Shown: positions 16,075 through 25,362 of the stretch, one piece after another | Layout of the letters: each line of letters begins with the position of its first letter | Position numbering within the stretch: the stretch's first letter is position 1 | Source: Vibrio sp. ED004 | GTDB taxonomy: Bacteria > Pseudomonadota > Gammaproteobacteria > Enterobacterales > Vibrionaceae | DNA: 64,000 nucleotides | Assembly: GCF_023206395.1 (NCBI RefSeq) | Contig: NZ_CP066149.1 | Coordinates: forward strand, 2,790,001-2,854,000 | Reading direction: 5' to 3' | Made by a program: the position numbers and the translations under genes | The notes under the pieces: model-generated | Seen by the model: the letters and a program-made list of their open reading frames with translations, nothing else | Told to the model about the DNA's origin: nothing | The model's database searches: none

Positions 16075-17520
16075 ATGAAGTGGTTGAGAAGTTTAAAGCC
16101 AAATTCCCTGGTTGCTCGAACCTTGTTATTAACCTTGTTGGCGGTGGTCATTGCTCAAGGTATCGCAACCTCTATTTGGTACAGCGAATCTAAACATAAG
16201 GAATTGGAAGGGATTCGTTCGGCCTCATCCAGCATGGCGAACATGTTTGCTTCAACAGTGACTTTCTTCCAGTCTCTGCCCGTCAAATATCGCCATATCG
16301 TGTTAGACCAAATTCGAAATATGGGCGGGACGCGTTTCTTCGTCTCTTTCAATAAAGAGGCGCTGATTGTTGAGCCCATTCCCGATACTCGTTTAAAAAT
16401 GGCCTCGATAGAAGCCATAGAAAGCGTGTTAAGTAGCAAGCTTAATAAGGTGGAATCGGTGCGCGTCGATTTCTCTAGCCCAGAGCACCTTCGATTACTT
16501 AAAAATGACATCTACTTGAGCGATCTCCCTCGATCGTGGGCGCATCACACATTAACCTTAGAGCCTCTTAATCCTCCAATACTGGTTGTTCAGATTGAAT
16601 TAGCTAGTCATGAATGGGTGTACATTGCCGCACTGTTGCCTGCACCCTACGTAAAACTGGATGACACTATTCTCGGCCGTGAACAGGTGATCTTTTTGCT
16701 CTCATCAACGCTGATTCTATTGGTGTTGACCTACTTAATGATTCGTCGCCAAGTGCGCCCGCTTAAAAAGCTCGCAAGGGCTGCTAACGAGATGAGTATG
16801 GATATTCAACAGCCGCCGCTTAACGAAGAGGGGGCGACTGAACTGGTCACGGCGACTCGGGCGTTTAATCGTATGCAGCAGCGTATTCGTCGCTATGTTG
16901 CCGATAGGGAGCATCTCTTTTCTGCTATCTCTCATGACTTAAAGACACCCATAACTCGGCTTAGGTTGAGAGCTGAGCTGTTGGAAAGCGAAGTTAAGAA
17001 AGACAAGTTCAACAAGGATTTGGATGAGCTTGAGATGATGGTTAAGGGCGCTTTACAAGCGGTAAGAGACACTGACCTTCACGAAAACAACGCTATTATC
17101 GACCTCAATGAGATGATGCTCTCCGTGATTGAACTTCACAACCAACATCAAACCTTGGTTGAGTTTGAGCCCACTGTGGTTGAACCGTTAGTCGCCAAAC
17201 CATTAGCCATTAAACGTGTGCTAACCAACCTTATCGACAACGCTGTGAAATATGGGACATCAGCTGAGGTCGATATCAGCAGTGATTCAGTGTGGGTTAT
17301 CGTGACGATTCAAGATCACGGAAAAGGTATTCCTGAAGACAAACTTGAGCTGGTGTTTGAACCTTACTTTAGGCTTGCGACCGACGACCAAGGACACGGT
17401 TTAGGGCTCGGGATCTGCCGAAATATCCTGCACGGACACGGCGGAGATCTCATTATTCGCAACTCTCCTCAAGGCGGCTTAGAGGCCAAAGTCTATATCC
17501 CTAGAGGCTTAGATGTGTAA
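16075..17520 (+). CDS. Sensor histidine kinase, partner of the OmpR-type regulator
   Basis: A 481-residue membrane kinase. It has a TM segment at about residues 15-35, a periplasmic sensor of ~165 residues, a second TM at about 201-220 (VIFLLSSTLILLVLTYLMI), HAMP, the H-box in LFSAISHDLKTPITRLRLRAE, and an ATPase domain with N-box NLIDNAVKYG, GKGIPEDKLELVFEPYF and GHGLGLGI. It is co-transcribed with the regulator 13 bp upstream. Its sensed ligand is probably linked to the sugar or binding protein encoded next, by analogy with Pseudomonas GtrS; this is inference. Confidence 0.9.
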   Translation: MKWLRSLKPNSLVARTLLLTLLAVVIAQGIATSIWYSESKHKELEGIRSASSSMANMFASTVTFFQSLPVKYRHIVLDQIRNMGGTRFFVSFNKEALIVEPIPDTRLKMASIEAIESVLSSKLNKVESVRVDFSSPEHLRLLKNDIYLSDLPRSWAHHTLTLEPLNPPILVVQIELASHEWVYIAALLPAPYVKLDDTILGREQVIFLLSSTLILLVLTYLMIRRQVRPLKKLARAANEMSMDIQQPPLNEEGATELVTATRAFNRMQQRIRRYVADREHLFSAISHDLKTPITRLRLRAELLESEVKKDKFNKDLDELEMMVKGALQAVRDTDLHENNAIIDLNEMMLSVIELHNQHQTLVEFEPTVVEPLVAKPLAIKRVLTNLIDNAVKYGTSAEVDISSDSVWVIVTIQDHGKGIPEDKLELVFEPYFRLATDDQGHGLGLGICRNILHGHGGDLIIRNSPQGGLEAKVYIPRGLDV

Positions 17521-17540
17521 TGTAACAATTGTGTTACATT
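17519..17540. promoter_or_regulatory. Inverted repeat upstream of the sugar transporter operon
   Basis: Arms AATGTAACA and TGTTACATT (9 bp, perfect) separated by ATTG. The repeat begins inside the stop codon of the kinase gene and lies about 90 nt before the binding-protein start. No T-run follows, so termination is unlikely. It is a good candidate operator for the adjacent response regulator. Confidence 0.55.
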
Positions 17541-17630
17541 GGGCTTACCTTTTGTTTCAATCCTAAAAATCAAAATAAGTAGACTCTGTATTGAACCGGA
17601 CGTCGAGTCCGCTAAACATGGAAGATAATA

Positions 17631-18878
17631 ATGAAAATCAATAAAACCCTACTTACTCTATCTCTTCTTGCTGCCTCAACATTTTCTCAAGCTGGTGAAG
17701 TGGAAGTGCTCCACTGGTGGACTGCCGGTGGCGAAGCAAAATCTGCCGCGGTACTGAAAGAGATGATTGAAGAACAAGGCCATACATGGAAAGACTTTGC
17801 AGTGGCTGGTGGTGGCGGTGAAAGTGCGATGACCGTTTTGAAAACGCGAGCAGTATCAGGTAACCCACCGTCTGCAGCGCAGATCAAAGGTCATGATATT
17901 CAAGAGTGGGGTGGTTTAGGTTTTCTAACGTCTCTCGATGCAACAGCAAAACAAGAGCAGTGGGATGAACTACTGCCAGAAGTTGTCACTAAAGTGATGA
18001 AGTGGGACGGCGAATATGTAGCGGTTCCTGTTAACGTTCACCGTGTTAACTGGCTTTGGGCTAACCCTGTTGTATTAGAAAAATCAGGTGTGACGGTTCC
18101 AACCACATTAGACGAATTCTTTGTGGCGGCAGACAAGATCAAGGCGGCTGGCTTTATTCCTCTGGCTCACGGTGGCCAACCTTGGCAAGACGCGACAGTC
18201 TTCGAAGCGGTAGCACTTGATGTACTAGGCAGTGAAGACTACAACAAAGCGTTCGTTGATCTTGATATGGACGTTTTATCTGGCGACAAAATGGTGGAAG
18301 TGTTCACCAAGTTCAAAAAAATGCGTGACTATATCGACAGCAATTCTCCGGGTCGTGATTGGAACGTCGCAACCTCTATGGTTATCAATGGCGAAGCCGC
18401 GATGCAAATCATGGGTGACTGGGCGAAAGGTGAGTTTGCTGCAGCAGGCAAAGTGCCGGGTAAAGACTACATTTGCGCACCAGCTCCGGGTACTGACGGC
18501 CAATTTACCTTCAACATCGATAGCTTTGCCTTCTTTGAGTTAAGCGACAAAGAAAACCAAAAAGCGCAGCAAGATCTAGCGAAAACCATTCTTACCAAAG
18601 ATTTCCAAGAAGTCTTCAACCTGAACAAAGGTTCTATCCCTGTACGTCTCGATATGGACATGTCTAAGTTCGACCAATGTGCGTTGGATTCAATGGCAAC
18701 CTTTAAAGCAAGTGCGGAGTCTGGCGATCTAGTTCCGAGTATGGCTCACGGTCTAGCGACGACAAGCTACGCTCAAGGCGCTATCTATGACGTTGTGACC
18801 AACTTCTTCAATGAGAAAGATGCCGATCCAAAAGAAGCGGCAGCTAAGTTAGCGAAAGCAGTGAAAGCGGCTATCTAA
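17631..18878 (+). CDS. Sugar ABC transporter periplasmic binding protein (glucose/GtsA-like)
   Basis: A 415-residue family-1 solute-binding protein. A signal peptide spans residues 1-21 (cleavage after SQA), and the mature protein starts [21 protein letters not shown], strongly like glucose-binding GtsA of Pseudomonas. [13 protein letters not shown] and [14 protein letters not shown] are ligand-pocket segments of that family. It is the first gene of a four-gene transporter operon (binding protein, two permeases, ATPase). A stable hairpin follows the stop codon, which usually allows more binding protein than permease. Glucose or a related hexose is the likely ligand; other sugars remain possible. 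Confidence 0.88.
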   Translation: MKINKTLLTLSLLAASTFSQAGEVEVLHWWTAGGEAKSAAVLKEMIEEQGHTWKDFAVAGGGGESAMTVLKTRAVSGNPPSAAQIKGHDIQEWGGLGFLTSLDATAKQEQWDELLPEVVTKVMKWDGEYVAVPVNVHRVNWLWANPVVLEKSGVTVPTTLDEFFVAADKIKAAGFIPLAHGGQPWQDATVFEAVALDVLGSEDYNKAFVDLDMDVLSGDKMVEVFTKFKKMRDYIDSNSPGRDWNVATSMVINGEAAMQIMGDWAKGEFAAAGKVPGKDYICAPAPGTDGQFTFNIDSFAFFELSDKENQKAQQDLAKTILTKDFQEVFNLNKGSIPVRLDMDMSKFDQCALDSMATFKASAESGDLVPSMAHGLATTSYAQGAIYDVVTNFFNEKDADPKEAAAKLAKAVKAAI

Positions 18879-18910
18879 TCTCATTTGCTTTAACACCAAA
18901 CCCCCAGGGT

Positions 18911-18936
18911 GGGTAGGCTCGTAGGGAGCCTATCTA
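18911..18936 (+). promoter_or_regulatory. Intercistronic hairpin after the binding-protein gene
   Basis: GGTAGGCTC (18912-18920) pairs with GAGCCTATC (18926-18934) across the loop GTAGG, with no T-run. It is placed like the mRNA-stabilising or partial-attenuation hairpins that raise binding protein above permease levels. Confidence 0.5.
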
Positions 18937-19022
18937 CTCTTCATTCCCAATTCTAATATGCGTGATGCTGATGTGGTGCCGAGAGGTAGGCCATCGGCTC
19001 GATTGTGCAACAAGGATAAGTT

Positions 19023-19961
19023 ATGGAGCATGTTTTGACTGAGTCGACTCCAAAACCCATAAGGAGCCAGCCTGCACCCAAGCCTAGTTTTGCTGACAGG
19101 TTGCAACATTGGTTACCTAAAATTGTACTGGCGCCGACCGCGTTAGTGACCGTGGTCTGTATCTACGGCTACATTTTTTGGACGGCAGCGCTGTCGTTCA
19201 CCAACTCTCGATTTCTACCGAGCTTTAACTTTGTTGGTTTAGCTCAATATGAAAAACTGATGGACAACGATCGCTGGATAACCTCAATCACCAATCTCGG
19301 TGTGTTTGGTTTTCTGTTCATGGCGATTGCTATCTTGTTAGGTGTGGGTTTGGCGGTATTGCTTGACCAGAACATCCGCCAAGAAGGCGCGATTCGTACC
19401 ATCTATTTATACCCAATGGCCTTGTCATTCATCGTGACAGGTACGGCGTGGAAATGGATTCTTAATCCGGGTCTTGGCATTGAAAAGCTGATGCAAGATT
19501 GGGGATTTACTGACTTCAAATTTGATTGGTTAGTCGACTCTGAAATGTCGGTCTATACCTTGGTTATCGCGGCACTGTGGCAGTCTTCAGGCTTTGTGAT
19601 GGCAATGTTCTTAGCGGGTCTTCGCGGCATCGATTCATCAATCATCAAAGCCGCTCAAATTGATGGAGCAAGCTTACCTACTATCTATCTCAAAATCATT
19701 CTGCCTTGCTTACGCCCAGTGGTTTTCAGCGCGGTGATCATCACGTCACATATTGCGATTAAGAGCTTCGACCTTGTGACCGCAATGACAGCGGGTGGCC
19801 CGGGCTATTCATCGGATCTTCCTGCGCTATTCATGTATGCACACTCCTTTACTCGTGGACAAGTCGGCCTTGGTGCCGCCAGTGCCATGATGATGCTTGC
19901 CGGTATCTTAGCGATTCTCGTGCCTTATCTTTACTCTGAACTTAGGGAGAAAAAGTCATGA
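19023..19961 (+). CDS. Sugar ABC transporter permease 1
   Basis: A 312-residue inner-membrane permease of the MalF/UgpA type with about six TM helices. The N-terminal cytoplasmic segment (~35 residues, proline-rich) precedes TM1. The coupling EAA loop that contacts the ATPase is visible as GIDSSIIKAAQIDGASLPTIYLKIILPCLRP. The start has AAGGATAA upstream. The 3' end overlaps the second permease by 4 bp (ATGA), indicating tight coupling. Confidence 0.9.
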   Translation: MEHVLTESTPKPIRSQPAPKPSFADRLQHWLPKIVLAPTALVTVVCIYGYIFWTAALSFTNSRFLPSFNFVGLAQYEKLMDNDRWITSITNLGVFGFLFMAIAILLGVGLAVLLDQNIRQEGAIRTIYLYPMALSFIVTGTAWKWILNPGLGIEKLMQDWGFTDFKFDWLVDSEMSVYTLVIAALWQSSGFVMAMFLAGLRGIDSSIIKAAQIDGASLPTIYLKIILPCLRPVVFSAVIITSHIAIKSFDLVTAMTAGGPGYSSDLPALFMYAHSFTRGQVGLGAASAMMMLAGILAILVPYLYSELREKKS

Positions 19962-20815
19962 TGAATAACATCAATTTTGCACGAACCTTTATCTATTCAG
20001 CACTGCTTTTCTTCTGTTTAGTGTATCTAATGCCATTGTTCGTGATGGTGCTGACCTCATTCAAAACTCTGCCTGATATCAAGGCGGGTAACTTGATGAG
20101 CTTGCCGAAAGAGTGGGTGTTCGATGCTTGGTATAAAGCGTGGGACACCGCTTGTACGGGCGTGAAATGTGAAGGCATTAAAGGCTACTTCTGGAACTCA
20201 TTCCAAATGGTGATTCCTGCGGTTGCGATTTCAACATTGCTTGGGGCATTCAATGGTTATGTGGTGACGAAATGGCAATTTAGAGGTTCAAACCTGTTCT
20301 TTAGTTTGTTGCTTTTTGGCTGCTTCATTCCGTTCCAAGTGGTACTACTGCCAATGGCAACCATGCTTGGCAAGATGGGTTTAGCGAACACTACGATTGG
20401 CTTGGTGATTGTGCACGTTATCTACGGCATGGCATTTACCACACTGTTTTTCCGTAACTTCTATATCTCGATTCCTGATGAATTGATCAAGGCGGCAAAA
20501 CTGGATGGTGCAGGCTTCTTTACCATTTTCTTTAAGATCTTATTACCGATCTCTACACCTATCATCATGGTGACGGTGATCTGGCAGTTCACTGCAATCT
20601 GGAACGATTTCCTGTTCGGGGTGGTGTATTCAGGCTCAGAGACTCAACCAATCACCGTGGCATTAAACAACTTAGTCAACACCAGCACGGGCGTTAAAGA
20701 ATACAACGTCGATATGGCTGCCGCGATCATCTCCGCACTGCCAACGCTGTTGGTGTATGTCTTCGCAGGAAAATATTTTGTTCGTGGCCTAACGGCAGGA
20801 TCAGTAAAAGGATAA
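19958..20815 (+). CDS. Sugar ABC transporter permease 2
   Basis: A 285-residue MalG/UgpE-type inner-membrane permease. Six hydrophobic segments are visible, and the EAA loop is IPDELIKAAKLDGAGFFTIFFKILLPISTP. It pairs with the preceding permease to form the channel for the binding protein cargo. Overlaps the previous gene by 4 bp; the ATPase gene follows after 6 bp. Confidence 0.9.
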   Translation: MMNNINFARTFIYSALLFFCLVYLMPLFVMVLTSFKTLPDIKAGNLMSLPKEWVFDAWYKAWDTACTGVKCEGIKGYFWNSFQMVIPAVAISTLLGAFNGYVVTKWQFRGSNLFFSLLLFGCFIPFQVVLLPMATMLGKMGLANTTIGLVIVHVIYGMAFTTLFFRNFYISIPDELIKAAKLDGAGFFTIFFKILLPISTPIIMVTVIWQFTAIWNDFLFGVVYSGSETQPITVALNNLVNTSTGVKEYNVDMAAAIISALPTLLVYVFAGKYFVRGLTAGSVKG

Positions 20816-20821
20816 TTACCC

Positions 20822-21934
20822 ATGGCAACATTAGATTTAAAACAGATCCGTAAAACCTATCGCAACGCGGACAACGAAACGTTAAAGGGCATCGACATCA
20901 GTATCGATTCGGGGGAATTTTTGATACTTGTCGGCCCTTCGGGGTGTGGAAAATCCACCCTAATGAACACCATTGCTGGGCTAGAGAATATTAGCTCGGG
21001 TGAAATCGTGATTGACGGTGTTGACGTGGCCCAGGTTGAACCTAAAGACCGCGACATCGCGATGGTATTTCAGTCATACGCACTTTACCCAAACATGACG
21101 GTACGCGGCAATATCGCTTTCGGTTTGAAGATCCGTAAGATGCCACAGCAAGAGATTGATGCAGAGGTAAACCGAGTAGCGGAAATGCTGCAAATCGAAC
21201 AGTTGCTGGATCGTAAACCGTCGCAACTTTCTGGTGGTCAGCGTCAACGTGTCGCTATGGGGCGCGCTTTGGCACGTCGTCCTAAGCTGTATCTGTTCGA
21301 TGAGCCGCTTTCTAACTTGGATGCCAAGCTGCGTGTTGAAATGCGTCATCAGATTAAACGACTGCACCAAAAGCTGAACACCACCATTGTCTACGTGACC
21401 CATGATCAGATTGAAGCTATGACTCTGGCGGATCGCATCGCAGTAATGAAAGACGGCGAATTGCAGCAACTTGGTACGCCGCAAGAGATCTACACCAAGC
21501 CGAATAACATGTTCGTGGCTGGCTTTATGGGTTCACCATCAATGAACTTCATTAAGACCATGGTGGATTTGGATGATGAGCAGAATCCGATCATCAAAGT
21601 AACGGGCACAGCTGAGCAAGAGCACCATATTCGCTTGCCACAAAGCATGCGTGAGCAAGATGGTAAAGAAGTAGTGATTGGCCTGCGTCCTGAACACATC
21701 ACCGAGCAGGAAAGTGAAGATGTGTCGGCAACGACCAAGCTAGATTTACAGCTGGAAGTATTGGAACCGACAGGGCCAGATACGATTGCGATGGTAAAAG
21801 TGAACGACCAAGAAGTGGCTTGTCGCTTGTCGCCGGAATTTGAAGTGTCAGTTGGGCAAATGGCGCCGCTGCATTTTGATTTATCAAAGGCGGTATTCTT
21901 TGATGCTCAGACTGAAGCGAGAATTGATTTTTAG
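20822..21934 (+). CDS. Sugar ABC transporter ATP-binding protein (UgpC/MalK type)
   Basis: A 370-residue ATPase powering the transporter. Walker A is [11 protein letters not shown]-loop [12 protein letters not shown], signature [15 protein letters not shown], Walker [14 protein letters not shown]-loop [11 protein letters not shown]-terminal regulatory TOBE-type domain occupies about residues 240-370 (VIGLRPEHI...). MalK-type ATPases of this class can serve several sugar transporters. Last gene of the operon; a strong terminator follows. Confidence 0.92.
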   Translation: MATLDLKQIRKTYRNADNETLKGIDISIDSGEFLILVGPSGCGKSTLMNTIAGLENISSGEIVIDGVDVAQVEPKDRDIAMVFQSYALYPNMTVRGNIAFGLKIRKMPQQEIDAEVNRVAEMLQIEQLLDRKPSQLSGGQRQRVAMGRALARRPKLYLFDEPLSNLDAKLRVEMRHQIKRLHQKLNTTIVYVTHDQIEAMTLADRIAVMKDGELQQLGTPQEIYTKPNNMFVAGFMGSPSMNFIKTMVDLDDEQNPIIKVTGTAEQEHHIRLPQSMREQDGKEVVIGLRPEHITEQESEDVSATTKLDLQLEVLEPTGPDTIAMVKVNDQEVACRLSPEFEVSVGQMAPLHFDLSKAVFFDAQTEARIDF

Positions 21935-21976
21935 TTTTTGAGACAGTAGCTCAATGAGAGTCTAAGCTTAAGCAAA

Positions 21977-22024
21977 GGCAGTATCACTAATTACTAATAA
22001 GTAACGTGGTGCTGTCTTTTTTGT
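21977..22024 (+). terminator. Terminator of the sugar transporter operon
   Basis: GGCAGTATCAC pairs with GTGGTGCTGTC (some G-U), with an inner TTACT-AATA-AGTAA stem, followed by TTTTTT. Confidence 0.8.
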
Positions 22025-22204
22025 TGTTTTAGCCTGTTTTATTTCCTCACGAAAACAGAGGGATAAACGAGATAAATGGATTAACTGCAATAATATCGCT
22101 AATTAGCCTCCGTTAGCTCTATAAAGCTGACCGAGAACAGCGTAGGATCGCGCTACTTTAGACCAAATACTAGGTTGCACATTAGTGCATAAACAGAAGA
22201 ATAC

Positions 22205-23572
22205 ATGAAACTAACAGCAAAACCCTCAGCTAGTAACGCTTTACTTATTTCTATTACGACACCGGACTTCAAAGGTGACGAAGCAAAAGAGTCTCTTGCC
22301 GAACTTGCTCGCTTAGTAACAACCCTAGGGTTTAAAGTGGTCGGTACACAATCACAGCACCACAGTTCAACACAACGACAAAACGTGTTGGGTGCTGGTA
22401 AGCTTGCGGAAATTGCACACCTAACCGGTTACCAAGGTTCGATTGAAGAAGCCGAAGATGAAGACTTCCTTGATGAATCAGGTCTATTTGATTCAGAAAT
22501 CGACGAGCTAGATTTTGATGATCTTCCAACGGGCAATTTCCAATACGGTGCCGCTGATGTTGTGGTCTTTGACTGTGATTTAAGCCCATCTCAACTGCGC
22601 ACTGTTGAGGCGAGTTTGGGTGTGGAAGTATTTGACCGTACTGGCATCATCATCGAAATCTTCAGCCGTCACGCTCGTACTCGTACTGCTCGTCTGCAAG
22701 TTGATATCGCTCGTCTAAATTACTTAGTGCCACGACTTCGTGAAACGGCTGAGGGTGATAAAGAGCGTCAAATGGGTCAGGGCGCCGGTGAAACTTCACT
22801 AGAGTTAGACCGTCGTAACGTACGTGACCAAATTGCTGCGCTTAAGCGTGAGCTAGTAAGCGTACAAGATGAAATGAAGACCCGACGCACAAGGCGTGCG
22901 GAGCTTTTCACTGTTGCTCTAGTTGGTTACACCAACGCGGGTAAATCTTCGATGATGCGCGCTATGACCGCAACCGAAGTGAGCGGTGAGGATAAGCTTT
23001 TCGCAACCCTAGACACCACGGTTCGTGCACTTCAGCCGATCACTCAGCCGCGTATCCTAGTGTCAGATACGGTGGGTTTTATCAAGAAACTGCCACACGA
23101 TCTTGTTGCTTCATTCCACTCGACGCTCGCAGAAGCGCACGATGCTTCGTTACTGCTTTATGTGGTTGATGCTTCTGACGTTTCATTCCGCGCGCAGCTT
23201 GATGTGGTACACGAAGTATTAGCACAAGTGGGCGTTGAAGGCAGCGAAAAACTATTGGTGCTGAACAAGTGCGATAGACTGAGCGAAGAAGAACAGTTAG
23301 AGCTGATTGAAGAATTCCCAGATGCGATGCTGACCTCGACTCGTGACCCGCTCGATATCACCAAACTGCACAAGTACATTGTGGGTGTGGCTGAACAAGG
23401 CATGATCGAAGAAGAGATCACGATTCCTTATTCAGGACAAGGCATCATCGGCGAAATTCGCTCAAACATGAGTGTGGTGAAGGAAGAGTACGACTACGAG
23501 TGCATCAAGCTTACTGTACGCTCAAGTGCAATTGACTTAGCGCGCTTGAAAAAGCGTATGCAGAAGTCTTAA
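22205..23572 (+). CDS. HflX-like GTPase with acidic insertion
   Basis: A 455-residue Obg/HflX-superfamily GTPase. The HflX N-terminal domain is recognisable (VLGAGKLAEIA, DRTGIIIEIFSRHARTRTARLQVDIARLNYLVPRL), followed by a coiled-coil segment and the G domain: G1 GYTNAGKSS, G3 DTVGFIKKLPHDLV, G4 NKCD. It differs from the usual HflX in an acidic insert at about residues 77-110 (EEAEDEDFLDESGLF...) in the N-terminal domain, and in G1 reading GKSSMM rather than GKSTLF. Classical hflX lies beside hfq, so this is probably a paralogue. HflX proteins bind and split 50S/70S ribosomes under stress; whether this one does is unknown. Convergent with pfaD. Confidence 0.85.
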   Translation: MKLTAKPSASNALLISITTPDFKGDEAKESLAELARLVTTLGFKVVGTQSQHHSSTQRQNVLGAGKLAEIAHLTGYQGSIEEAEDEDFLDESGLFDSEIDELDFDDLPTGNFQYGAADVVVFDCDLSPSQLRTVEASLGVEVFDRTGIIIEIFSRHARTRTARLQVDIARLNYLVPRLRETAEGDKERQMGQGAGETSLELDRRNVRDQIAALKRELVSVQDEMKTRRTRRAELFTVALVGYTNAGKSSMMRAMTATEVSGEDKLFATLDTTVRALQPITQPRILVSDTVGFIKKLPHDLVASFHSTLAEAHDASLLLYVVDASDVSFRAQLDVVHEVLAQVGVEGSEKLLVLNKCDRLSEEEQLELIEEFPDAMLTSTRDPLDITKLHKYIVGVAEQGMIEEEITIPYSGQGIIGEIRSNMSVVKEEYDYECIKLTVRSSAIDLARLKKRMQKS

Positions 23573-23605
23573 TCGTCTATCTAATTTAGGTAAGAACGTC
23601 CAAAG

Positions 23606-23637
23606 AAAAAGCGACCCGATAAGGTCGCTTTTTTGTT
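23606..23637 (+). terminator. Terminator of the HflX-like gene
   Basis: AAAGCGACC-CGATAA-GGTCGCTTT followed by TTTT. The A-run on the other side may also let it stop the convergent pfa transcript. Confidence 0.85.
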
Positions 23638-23686
23638 TCGTGTCGCTGAGTAATTAGTTACTCGTCAAACAGCCCATCTCGGCCAT

Positions 23687-25324
23687 TTATGCCATTCTTT
23701 GAGTTGGCTTCCAGCGTGCTAGTTCTGGATCTAGCTTGATGCCTTGCGAATTCAGCAGGTTAACACGTGCTAAGTAAGCCGCACCGTGCATCAGGTGCTT
23801 AGCAAGGTCGACCGCATTACGCTGTTGGTAATCATCTAGGTAGCTGTCTTTTGCCCACGCGTTGAATGCGCCAAGTGCAGAGCCAGCCCATACTTGATAA
23901 TCCATTTCACGACCTTGTTCACCGGTGTTTGACCAACGGCTAGAAAGCCCCAAGTACCAACGGAAAATCAACGCCATCTTACGTTTCGGATTGCCTTCAG
24001 CACGTTCGATCTGCTTAGGGTCACGTTCGTTAAAGTGCGCGACTGTACCAGCCCAGATGTCATCCAATGTTGAACGGAATACCTGTTTCTCAAGCTTTTG
24101 ACGTTCTTCAACTGGAATCGCTTCAATTGAGTCGTAACGTGTGTAGATTTCGTAAAGCTTGTTTGCACGCATTGGGAACAAGGTACCGCGCTTAACCACT
24201 TGCAGCTTCACACCCATTTCGAACATGTCTGCTGCCGGAGCCATAGTCACGTCAGCCATTTCGGTTGTCGAAAGCAGCTTACGTGTGTGTTCGCTCGCGC
24301 CAGCCTCAACACACGCTTGGTTGATTGAACCGGTAACAATGTAAGCAGCGCCCATGTTAAATGTAGCTAGAGCCGCGTCAGGCGTGCCTACGCCACCACC
24401 ACAACCAACACGCAGCGGTGTTTTGAATTGGTACTGAGCTTGGATTTGCTCTTTCAGTGCCAGAATCGTTGGTAGCAGTGTTACTAACGGACGGTTATCG
24501 GTGTGACCACCAGAATCCGCTTCTGCAGTAATGTCATCCGCCATTGGAACCAACTGTGCTAGCTCCATCTGTTCTGCTGTGATTCGACCTTCATCAACCA
24601 AGGCTTGCAGCATTTTCACCGGAGCAGGCTGCATGAATTTGCTTGCCACTTCGGTACGGCTCACTTTTGCGATGACTTTGTTGCCGATCTGGATTTCACC
24701 TTTAGCATCACGGCTTAGGCCAGCAGCACGATAGTGAACGATTTGCGGTGTTAGACCTAAGAAGGCTGACGCCTCAACCGTTTTCACTTTGTGCTTCAAA
24801 AACAGCTCTACACTGCCGCGTTCTAGTGCTGGTTCACTTGGGCTGTGAATCAGGTTAAACGCGTAAGGACCGTTTGGCAGCGCTGCTTGAATACGGTTGA
24901 TTGCTTGCTCAACGCGCGACGGGATTAAGCCCGCCGCGCCAAATGAACAAAGAATACCCGCCTGACCAAGCGCAATTACAAGCTCTTCTGATGAGATGCC
25001 GTTGGCCATTGCGCCTGCGTAGTACGCGTATTTTACACCATGGCAGCGACGAAACTCTTCGTCGCCCAAGCTTTGTGTTCCGAGTGCAGGAGCAAATGCG
25101 CTAACAGGCTGGCTGTTCGCTGCACTTGCTGAGTCACCCGATGTGATTTCAGCTTGTTGGCTTACGCCTAAGCCTTTTTCTGGGTGGTTCACTACGTAAC
25201 AAGCAAGGCTTAAGTCTTTTAAGATGGTCGACATTGCCGCGCTATCAAAGTGAGTTGTGTTCTCTTCAATCTGCCAAGGCCACGGAGATAGCTTTTCGTT
25301 ATTAATTGTAGTTTGAGTTGTCAT
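23687..25324 (-). CDS. pfaD: PUFA synthase enoyl reductase PfaD
   Basis: A 545-residue flavin-dependent trans-acting enoyl reductase of the polyunsaturated fatty acid synthase. The TIM-barrel FMN-binding region shows VGCGGGVGTPDAALATFNMGAAYIVTGSINQA, and ETTEMADVTM-like and MGVKLQVVKRGTLFPMRANKLYEIY segments typical of PfaD follow. It reduces selected enoyl intermediates; those left unreduced become the double bonds of the product. It is the last gene of the pfaABCD operon, 38 bp after pfaC, and faces a convergent HflX-like gene with a shared terminator region. Confidence 0.95.
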   Translation of the reverse strand: MTTQTTINNEKLSPWPWQIEENTTHFDSAAMSTILKDLSLACYVVNHPEKGLGVSQQAEITSGDSASAANSQPVSAFAPALGTQSLGDEEFRRCHGVKYAYYAGAMANGISSEELVIALGQAGILCSFGAAGLIPSRVEQAINRIQAALPNGPYAFNLIHSPSEPALERGSVELFLKHKVKTVEASAFLGLTPQIVHYRAAGLSRDAKGEIQIGNKVIAKVSRTEVASKFMQPAPVKMLQALVDEGRITAEQMELAQLVPMADDITAEADSGGHTDNRPLVTLLPTILALKEQIQAQYQFKTPLRVGCGGGVGTPDAALATFNMGAAYIVTGSINQACVEAGASEHTRKLLSTTEMADVTMAPAADMFEMGVKLQVVKRGTLFPMRANKLYEIYTRYDSIEAIPVEERQKLEKQVFRSTLDDIWAGTVAHFNERDPKQIERAEGNPKRKMALIFRWYLGLSSRWSNTGEQGREMDYQVWAGSALGAFNAWAKDSYLDDYQQRNAVDLAKHLMHGAAYLARVNLLNSQGIKLDPELARWKPTQRMA

Positions 25325-25362
25325 ACTAAATTCTTTCCTAATTCTTTGTCTCTAATGGCGGC

